Below, piece after piece: positions 9,109-14,498 of a stretch of 33,960 nucleotides of DNA. The notes under the pieces are model-generated. The model was not told the origin of the DNA, did no database searches, and worked only from the letters and a program-made list of their open reading frames with translations. Position 1 is the first letter of the stretch, and the number at the start of each line of letters is the position of its first letter. This stretch comes from Pseudodesulfovibrio sp. (lineage in GTDB: Bacteria; Desulfobacterota; Desulfovibrionia; Desulfovibrionales; Desulfovibrionaceae): the NCBI RefSeq assembly GCF_028692895.1, contig NZ_JAQUWN010000037.1, positions 1-33,960 of the forward strand. Direction: 5' to 3'. Made by a program: the position numbers and the translations under genes.

Positions 9109-9184
9109 GCTCAGGTAGCTCAGTCGGTAGAGCAGGGGACTGAAAATCCCCGTGTCGGCAGTTCAATTCTGTCCCTGAGCACCA
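9109..9184 (+). tRNA. tRNA-Phe (GAA)
   Basis: The cloverleaf folds completely. The acceptor GCTCAGG (9109-9115) pairs with CCTGAGC, followed by discriminator A and an encoded CCA (9182-9184). The D stem is GCTC/GAGC. The anticodon stem GGGGA/TCCCC holds the loop CTGAAAA with anticodon GAA. The T stem GGCAG/CTGTC holds the loop TTCAATT. It is the only tRNA in the window and marks the left edge of an AT-richer accessory patch. Confidence 0.97.
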
Positions 9185-9193
9185 CTTGGAAAC

Positions 9194-9227
9194 AAAGGGT
9201 TTCGCCAGAAATGGCGGAACCCTTTTT
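9194..9227 (+). terminator. Intrinsic terminator of tRNA-Phe
   Basis: AAAGGGTTTCGCCA (9194-9207) pairs with TGGCGGAACCCTTT (9212-9225) over a GAAA loop, with one G-T wobble, and runs into TTTTT (9223-9227). This is a textbook intrinsic terminator ten bases after the tRNA CCA end. Confidence 0.9.
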
Positions 9228-9304
9228 CGTTGTTCTCCCAACCAGCCCCTCCATTTGCAGTTCTCAAAAAATATTGTTTGATTTCATGAGGCGTTCAATG
9301 TATA

Positions 9305-9363
9305 TTCCCAGCATGGGAACTTTCTTATTGCTTTTTCTTGGGAACGACATATAATGAAATTAT
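9305..9363 (+). promoter_or_regulatory. higBA promoter with candidate operators
   Basis: TTGCTT (9328-9333) and a perfect TATAAT (9350-9355) are 16 bases apart. Two inverted repeats sit on it: TTCCCA-gca-TGGGAA (9305-9319) upstream of the -35, and ATAAT-gaa-ATTAT (9351-9363) over the -10. A further TGGGAA half-site lies in the spacer (9339-9344). HigA-type antitoxins bind palindromes in their own promoter, so autoregulation is expected. Which repeat is the operator is inference. Confidence 0.6.
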
Positions 9364-9378
9364 GAGGCTGAAGTTCTG

Positions 9379-9672
9379 ATGAGGATTATCTCGCGTGCCC
9401 AGTTGAGGGAGTGCTGGAACATACATCCGATTTCGAAGTCGGCCCTTGAAAGCTGGTATTATGAGGTAAAACATGCCGAATGGGGAGACTGGACAGATAT
9501 CAAGAGACATTTTCCCAAAGTCTCACCGGTTGGCAACGACAGGTACGTTTTTGATATTAAAGGGAATGACTTTCGTCTCGTCGCTTTAATCAAGTTTAAA
9601 CAAAAAATAGTGTATATCCGTTTCGTTGGAACGCACAAAGAGTATAACGGCATAAATGCAGGGATGGTGTGA
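9379..9672 (+). CDS. higB: HigB-type toxin, RelE superfamily mRNA interferase
   Basis: The 97-aa product matches the HigB family through its length: it begins MRIISRAQLRECWNIHP, has an ALESWYYEVKHAEWGDWTDI helix, the core FDIKGNDFRLVALIKF, and ends VYIRFVGTHKEYNGIN. HigB toxins bind the ribosome and cut mRNA during translation. The gene is followed one base after its stop by the antitoxin ATG, the usual toxin-first HigBA order. The codon composition is much AT-richer than the neighbouring genes, pointing to horizontal acquisition. A weak GAGG about 12 bases upstream is the only Shine-Dalgarno, so expression may be limited at translation. Confidence 0.9.
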   Translation: MRIISRAQLRECWNIHPISKSALESWYYEVKHAEWGDWTDIKRHFPKVSPVGNDRYVFDIKGNDFRLVALIKFKQKIVYIRFVGTHKEYNGINAGMV

Positions 9673-9673
9673 G

Positions 9674-10840
9674 ATGGCAAAGCTGATCAAGACAACGCAG
9701 GACCATGAGGAGGCCCTGGCCCGTGTTGAGATGCTGATGACGGCAGAGCAGCTTACGCCTCAAGAGGAGGATGAACTGGAACTGCTCGTCCACCTCATCG
9801 AAAAATACGAGGAACAGGCCTTCCCTATCGATATGCCTTCACCGGTGGAGGCCATCCTTTTCCGTATGGACCAGCTCGGCCTCAGGGCCGAAGAGATGTT
9901 GCCCTACTTTGGCACCAAAAGCCGAGTTTCTGAGGTGCTCAACGGGAAAAGAGAGTTAACCCTTCAAATGATGCGCGCTTTGAATGCAGGACTCAATATT
10001 CCGGCGGAAGTCTTGCTTCAAAATCCCAAGGCGGAATTTCCATGCGCATACAATGATCTGGATTGGAGTCACTTTCCGCTCAAGGAATTAGCAAGACGCG
10101 GAGTAGTAGAGGCAAAAAATATAAAAGACCGCGCGGAGGAAAGTATTCGAGAACTCATTGAAGCGGCTGGCTATCCGCCCATGACAGCCGCCTGTCACCG
10201 CCAAGGTTCTTGGAATGGAAGAAATGGAGATCGCTACGCAACCTTCGCTTGGGAGCTTGTTGTTCGCAAAAGAGCGCTGGAAATGCTGGATGATGTCCCC
10301 GCCTTTTCCCTGGAAGAAAAACATTTGTGTAAAATTGCACACTTAAGCGTGTTTGATGAAGGCCCACTTTTGGCAAAAGAATATCTGGCCAAGCACGGCG
10401 TCATTCTCATTATCGAGCCGCAACTTAAACAAACCTACCTGGATGGGATTGCACTACTTCTGGAAAACGGGACACCGGTAGTCGGTCTGACGCTTAGACA
10501 CGACCGCATTGACTATTTTTGGTTCACTCTTCTCCATGAACTCGTGCACATTCTCAAGCACCTCTCCAAAAAACAGACCTGCATTTGGGACATTCAGGGG
10601 GCACAGGGTGACATTGAAGAGGAAGCTAACACGGAAGCAGCGAATGCGTTCATTCCACCCGACGTGTGGGCAGCCAGCGAGGCGAAACAAAAAGCGAGCA
10701 AGAAAGGCATTATCGAGTTGGCAAAGCAGCTCGATATTCATGTGGCCATTGTGGCAGGGCGTGTCAGAAATGAACGTAAAAACTATCGAATCCACGCCCA
10801 AATGGTAGGAAATGGAGAGGTAAAAAAACTTTTTATATAA
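9674..10840 (+). CDS. higA: HigA-type antitoxin fused to ImmA/IrrE metallopeptidase domain
   Basis: The 388-aa protein has three parts. Residues 1-55 form an acidic helical region. Residues about 60-110 form an Xre/HigA helix-turn-helix (YFGTKSRVSEVLNGKRELTL, then MMRALNAGLNIPAEVLLQNP). The C-terminal half is an ImmA/IrrE-type zinc peptidase with HELVH at residues 288-292 and the downstream acidic ligand region EEEANTEAANAFIPP. The HTH would bind the promoter and neutralise HigB; peptidases of this family cleave HTH repressors. The ATG at 9674 is one base after the higB stop, so the genes are coupled. Ordinary HigA is about 90-140 aa, so this is an extended form in which antitoxin and protease are one chain. 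Whether the protease acts on its own HTH part is inference. Low GC supports transfer. Confidence 0.87.
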   Translation: MAKLIKTTQDHEEALARVEMLMTAEQLTPQEEDELELLVHLIEKYEEQAFPIDMPSPVEAILFRMDQLGLRAEEMLPYFGTKSRVSEVLNGKRELTLQMMRALNAGLNIPAEVLLQNPKAEFPCAYNDLDWSHFPLKELARRGVVEAKNIKDRAEESIRELIEAAGYPPMTAACHRQGSWNGRNGDRYATFAWELVVRKRALEMLDDVPAFSLEEKHLCKIAHLSVFDEGPLLAKEYLAKHGVILIIEPQLKQTYLDGIALLLENGTPVVGLTLRHDRIDYFWFTLLHELVHILKHLSKKQTCIWDIQGAQGDIEEEANTEAANAFIPPDVWAASEAKQKASKKGIIELAKQLDIHVAIVAGRVRNERKNYRIHAQMVGNGEVKKLFI

Positions 10841-10844
10841 ATTA

Positions 10845-10880
10845 AAAAGGTCTGGAGTGTACCACCACTCCAGACCTTTT
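10845..10880 (+). terminator. Intrinsic terminator of higBA
   Basis: AAAAGGTCTGGAGTG (10845-10859) and CACTCCAGACCTTTT (10866-10880) form a perfect 15-bp stem with a 6-base loop. The stem itself ends in a T-run, and mirror A-run/T-run ends allow termination in both directions. Confidence 0.9.
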
Positions 10881-11003
10881 CCCGAAATCCCAACCGTTGA
10901 GGCCGGATCGGGAACCCCTTGAGGGGCAAAGTGTTTAAGCACCATTTGCATACCCTACTGCTTGGCAAAAGTCAAGGGGGCTGCCTCCTGCGAGGATTTC
11001 ATC

Positions 11004-11129
11004 ATGAAAAACTCGGAATACGAAGGCAAGGTTTTGATCTTCCGGTGGACACGCATTTGTCCCAAGACCGGAAAGGTCATTCGCGCAAAGAACCGCCCCT
11101 TCCCCATGTGGGTTGACGCTGAGCGCTAA
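11004..11129 (+). CDS. Small protein of unknown function (41 aa)
   Basis: The ATG at 11004 follows a GAGG (10992-10995) at 8-base spacing and runs 41 codons to a TAA. The product (MKNSEYEGKVLIFRWTR, ICPKTGKVIRAKN, RPFPMWVDAER) is basic, with a strand-like start and a TGKxIxAKNRPFP motif. This type of small KTGK...RPFP protein looks familiar from accessory regions of Desulfovibrio-like genomes, but I cannot name a family. A single pair of CxxxTGK-type residues is too little for a zinc site. It sits alone between two hairpins (10845-10880 and 11147-11177), consistent with an independent transcription unit. Confidence 0.6.
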   Translation: MKNSEYEGKVLIFRWTRICPKTGKVIRAKNRPFPMWVDAER

Positions 11130-11146
11130 TCACTAACATTAAACAC

Positions 11147-11177
11147 CCCCGGACGAGAGTAGTGGGCTCGTCCGGGG
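11147..11177 (+). terminator. Hairpin after the 41-aa gene
   Basis: CCCCGGACGAG (11147-11157) and CTCGTCCGGGG (11167-11177) form an 11-bp perfect stem with a 9-base loop, 18 bases past the stop. There is no T-run directly after the stem (the nearest is CTTCTTTTC about ten bases on), so it may be an mRNA end stabiliser or a weak terminator. Confidence 0.6.
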
Positions 11178-11294
11178 AGGATACACTTCTTTTCGGTTAC
11201 CTCATTCGATGGAAGGCTTTTTTTCGTGCTTCGGCCATCCGGGGCGCGTGGCGGCGGCTTGCCAAGTTCGCACGGAAGCGGATACAAACCAGGC

Positions 11295-13676
11295 ATGTCC
11301 GGTTCCCTTGGCAGGAAAATGCTGAAATGGACGGCCCTGATCGTTCCCTGGCTCCTGGCGGTTGCGCTGGGCGCGGGCTGGTGGCTGACGGTCTGGACGC
11401 CGGGCTACCTGGAGCGGCTGGTGCCGAAGCTGGCCGGGGACATGGGGCTGCCGCTGGCGGAATTCCACATCCGCGACGCCGGGCTGTTTTCGGCGGACAT
11501 CGGGCCGGTGCGGCTCGGGGACGAGGCCGACGGGCTCCGGCTGGCCAACGTCCACGTCACCTACACCCCCGCCTCGCTCAAGCTGGGCCGGGTCCATGCG
11601 GTCATCCTGGACGGCGCGTCCCTGTCCGTGGCCTACGACGGCAAGGGCTTCGCCTGCCCGGCCCTGGACCGGTTGCCCAAGTCCGACAACGGCGGCTCCT
11701 CCGGCGACCTGCCCGACCTTCCCTTCGACACCCTGACCCTCCGCGACGCCACGCTGCACTGCCTGATCGACGGGCGGGCCCTCTCGGCCCCCTTTTCGGC
11801 GGACATCGAGCCGGGGAGGACGCTGCATTTTTCCGGCCGGTTGCGCCCGCGCGACCAGGCGGTCGAGGTGGAGGGCGACCTCGGCCCGACCTGGAACGAC
11901 TTGGCGCTGGTTGTCCGGGCCAAGGCCCTGCAATTGGGGGCCTTCGCCGACCTCCTGCCCCGGCCCGTCACGGGCGAGGCCGACCTCTCGCTGCGGGCCC
12001 GGATCGACCTGGCGCGACCGGACGCCCTGCGCGGCGAATTCGAGGTCTCGGCGGCCCGGTGCGGGCTGGACGCCCTCGGCCTGCGCCTGGCCGACGGCGC
12101 GGTGCTCAGGGCGCGCGGGACAGTGGCTGACCGGACCCTCTCCTTTTCCATGGACGACGTGTCCCTGTCCGCACCCGCGCCCATTCGCGTGGGCATCCGG
12201 TCAGGCGGCGCAAGCGCCGAATCCGTCTTCGTCCGGTTCGCCCTTGCCGGGGCCGGGGTGGAGCTGGACGGCCGGCTGGACGCCGGCCGCAGGCGGGACG
12301 GCGGCGGCCTGTGGGACGTCTCGCTCTCGGCGGCCAATCCGGCCCGGCTCAACCTTGAGGCCGGGGGCCGGACCGTCCGGCTGGACGGCTTCGCCCTGAC
12401 CGTGCGCGGGACGGCCGGTCCGCAATCGGCGGACGTGCTCCTGCAATGCGACACGCGCGCCACGGCCATCGACAAGACCGGATTCGGCTCCGGCCCCGTG
12501 CGGCTGACCCTGCCGCTCCGGTGGCCCGCGGCCAAGGCGGGCAAGCCGGGACAGGTGCGGCTCTCCGGGCTCAGGCTCCGAGAGCGCAAGCTGGGCGACG
12601 TGGCCGCCCGCGTCCGGCAGCGGGGCGCGGCCGTCGCCTACGACGGCACGCTGTCCACGGAGCTGCTGCCGGGGTTGCGCGTCCCGTTCTCCGGCATCTC
12701 CTCGCTGATCGACAACCGCACGGACCTCTCGTTCGGCGTGGGAGGCTATGCGCTCTCCGACGGGTTCGATCCCGCGACCCTGGCCCCATCCCTGAAGGGC
12801 GTGACCCTGACCGGGACCCTCCGGGCCGAGGGGACGCTCAAGGTCGACGAGGAGGGCGTCCAAAGCCGCCTCGGGGCCTCCTTTTCCGACGGTGTCCTGG
12901 CCATGGACGCGAACGGCACCGCCATCCGGGGCATCAACGCGGCGTTCGTCAGCCCGGACCTGATCGGGCTGCGCAGCGCCCCGGCCCAGCAACTGACGTT
13001 CGACTCCCTGCAATCCGGCAAGATCGCCCTGACCAACGGCAAGGTCACCTATCAACTGGAGGCCGGAGGGGCGGTGCTGGTGGAGCGGGCCGGGTTCGAC
13101 TGGTGCGGCGGCCACGTCTTCAGCAACGCCTTCCGGGTGGTCCCCGGTTCCGACGCCTACGGCGTCACCCTCTATTGCTCCGAGCTGAGGCTGTCGGCGC
13201 TGCTCGCCCAGTTGGAGCTGGCCAACGCCGAGGGCGAGGCGGCCCTGTCGGGCGAACTGCCCGTGACCTGGGAGCGCGGCAAGATCGCCTTCAACGGCGG
13301 CTTCCTGCATTCCACGCCCGGGGAGGGCGGGGTCATCCGGGTGGAGGCCATGCGGGAGCTGGTGGCCGCCATCCCGGAGGGCACGCCCCAGCGAGGCCAG
13401 TTGGAGCTTGCCCGGGAGGCGGTCCGCGACTACCAGTACAAGTGGGTGCGCATCAAGGCGGACTCCGTGGGCGAAAACCTGCTGGTCCGGCTGTCGCTGG
13501 ACGGCAAGCCCGCCAGGGTGCTGCCCTTTGTCTACAAAAAGGAGTTCGGCGGCTTCATCCGGGTCATCGGGGACGTGCAGGGGTCCAACTTCCAGGGCCT
13601 CCGGCTGGACGTGAATTTCAGTGTACCCTTGAACCGGATATTGCTCTATAAGGATATCGTCCACATGATCCAGTAA
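11295..13676 (+). CDS. ydbH: YdbH-family AsmA-like envelope protein
   Basis: The product is about 793 aa. It has one N-terminal transmembrane anchor (LKWTALIVPWLLAVALGAGW, about residues 10-30) and a long periplasmic beta-rich body of repeated strand segments. AsmA-like proteins of this kind (YdbH, TamB, YhdP) form hydrophobic grooves that bridge inner and outer membranes and move phospholipids. The C-terminus (LLVRLSLDGKPARVLPFVYK, then LDVNFSVPLNRILLYKD) is typical of the YdbH/dicarboxylate-transport C-terminal domain. The two following genes match ynbE and ydbL, which strongly supports the name. The start is ambiguous: ATG 11295 or ATG 11319 (MLKWTALIV); neither has a clear Shine-Dalgarno. 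It is slightly shorter than the E. coli protein. Confidence 0.85.
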   Translation: MSGSLGRKMLKWTALIVPWLLAVALGAGWWLTVWTPGYLERLVPKLAGDMGLPLAEFHIRDAGLFSADIGPVRLGDEADGLRLANVHVTYTPASLKLGRVHAVILDGASLSVAYDGKGFACPALDRLPKSDNGGSSGDLPDLPFDTLTLRDATLHCLIDGRALSAPFSADIEPGRTLHFSGRLRPRDQAVEVEGDLGPTWNDLALVVRAKALQLGAFADLLPRPVTGEADLSLRARIDLARPDALRGEFEVSAARCGLDALGLRLADGAVLRARGTVADRTLSFSMDDVSLSAPAPIRVGIRSGGASAESVFVRFALAGAGVELDGRLDAGRRRDGGGLWDVSLSAANPARLNLEAGGRTVRLDGFALTVRGTAGPQSADVLLQCDTRATAIDKTGFGSGPVRLTLPLRWPAAKAGKPGQVRLSGLRLRERKLGDVAARVRQRGAAVAYDGTLSTELLPGLRVPFSGISSLIDNRTDLSFGVGGYALSDGFDPATLAPSLKGVTLTGTLRAEGTLKVDEEGVQSRLGASFSDGVLAMDANGTAIRGINAAFVSPDLIGLRSAPAQQLTFDSLQSGKIALTNGKVTYQLEAGGAVLVERAGFDWCGGHVFSNAFRVVPGSDAYGVTLYCSELRLSALLAQLELANAEGEAALSGELPVTWERGKIAFNGGFLHSTPGEGGVIRVEAMRELVAAIPEGTPQRGQLELAREAVRDYQYKWVRIKADSVGENLLVRLSLDGKPARVLPFVYKKEFGGFIRVIGDVQGSNFQGLRLDVNFSVPLNRILLYKDIVHMIQ

Positions 13677-13685
13677 GGAGTTCCC

Positions 13686-13895
13686 ATGAAATATCCCATA
13701 TGCATCGCGGCCAGCCTTCTGCTGCTCTCGGCCTGGGGCTGTTCCTCCAGCCACCGGGTGGAGGTCGCGCCCGTGGAGGTCAAGCCCATCCACATCACCA
13801 TCGACGTCAATGTGAAGGTCGACAAGGCCCTGGACGACTTCTTCTCAGACATCGACGAAGTCCCGGCCAAACCGGAGGTCAACCATGCGAAATAG
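13686..13895 (+). CDS. ynbE: YnbE-family small outer-membrane lipoprotein
   Basis: A 69-aa protein with a lipoprotein signal (hydrophobic LLLLSAWGC ending at the cysteine) and a mature part of about 50 residues. The motif VEVKPIHITIDVNVKVDKA is the recognisable YnbE core of alternating hydrophobic residues, able to extend the beta groove of YdbH by strand addition. In E. coli, YnbE forms the outer-membrane end of the YdbH bridge. The start follows AAGGAG (13675-13680), which overlaps the ydbH stop. Trp at the -2 position of the lipobox is unusual. Its last 11 bases overlap ydbL. Confidence 0.85.
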   Translation: MKYPICIAASLLLLSAWGCSSSHRVEVAPVEVKPIHITIDVNVKVDKALDDFFSDIDEVPAKPEVNHAK

Positions 13896-14247
13896 GTACT
13901 TGCCCGCCCTTGCCCTTGCCCTCGTCCTCTGCGCCCTTGCGGGGACGGCCTTGGCCGGAGAGATCAAGGACCGGATGATCGCCCGCAAACCCCTGGTGGC
14001 CGCGTTGCTGGCCGACGGCGCCGTGGGCGAGAACAACCAGGGATTCCTCGACTTCCGGGGGGCGAAGAAGCAGGCCGACGTGGTGGCCGCGGAGAACCAG
14101 GACCGGGCGGCCGTGTATCGGCTCATCGCCAAGAAGGCCGGGACCACTCCCGACATGGTGGGGCAGCGCCGGGCCGCGCGCATCGCCGAGTCCGCCCCGG
14201 CGGGCACCTGGCTGCAAAAGCCGGACGGCTCCTGGTATCGAAAGTAG
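13885..14247 (+). CDS. ydbL: YdbL-family periplasmic protein (DUF1318)
   Basis: A 120-aa secreted protein. It has a Sec signal peptide with cleavage likely after ALAGTALA, then a helical DUF1318 domain with AAENQDRAAVYRLIAKKAGT and a C-terminal GTWLQKPDGSWYRK, the family ending. In the E. coli operon, YdbL modulates the YdbH-YnbE complex. The ATG at 13885 overlaps the ynbE stop and has GGAGG at 13874-13878, so the three genes ydbH-ynbE-ydbL form one tight operon closed by the terminator at 14289-14326. Confidence 0.87.
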   Translation: MRNRYLPALALALVLCALAGTALAGEIKDRMIARKPLVAALLADGAVGENNQGFLDFRGAKKQADVVAAENQDRAAVYRLIAKKAGTTPDMVGQRRAARIAESAPAGTWLQKPDGSWYRK

Positions 14248-14288
14248 CTCTTGTCCCGGCGGGCCGGTCCCTTCCTTGCAACCGCTTG

Positions 14289-14326
14289 AAAAAAGCCTTC
14301 CATCGGAGTTTGTGGAAGGCTTTTTT
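14289..14326 (+). terminator. Intrinsic terminator of the ydbH-ynbE-ydbL operon
   Basis: AAAAAAGCCTTCCA (14289-14302) and TGGAAGGCTTTTTT (14313-14326) form a perfect 14-bp stem with a 10-base loop, the 3' arm ending in six T. The 3' arm with its downstream CCGTGC is nearly repeated at 11210-11229, upstream of ydbH. The 172-bp gap that follows (14327-14498) contains a TATAAT at 14365-14370 but no convincing -35. Confidence 0.9.
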
Positions 14327-14498
14327 CCGTGCGGGGCGGGCGGCCCGTCGGGGCCGCAGTAGCTTATAATGGATTCCGCATGGTGAAAATGTCATAGAGC
14401 GAACATGTGGAGATGGCCCGTCCCGCCAGCCGGGCGCTTGCCGCGCCTTTCCCCTGGCGGATCGCGGGAGTCAACGTGACGGAGTCGAAGGAGCTTTC

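Noticed and set aside
10930..10960. Possible attachment-site copy of the tRNA-Phe 3' end near AAGCACCATTT
   Set aside because: Only about seven consecutive bases match the tRNA end, which is expected by chance; no integrase gene is present.
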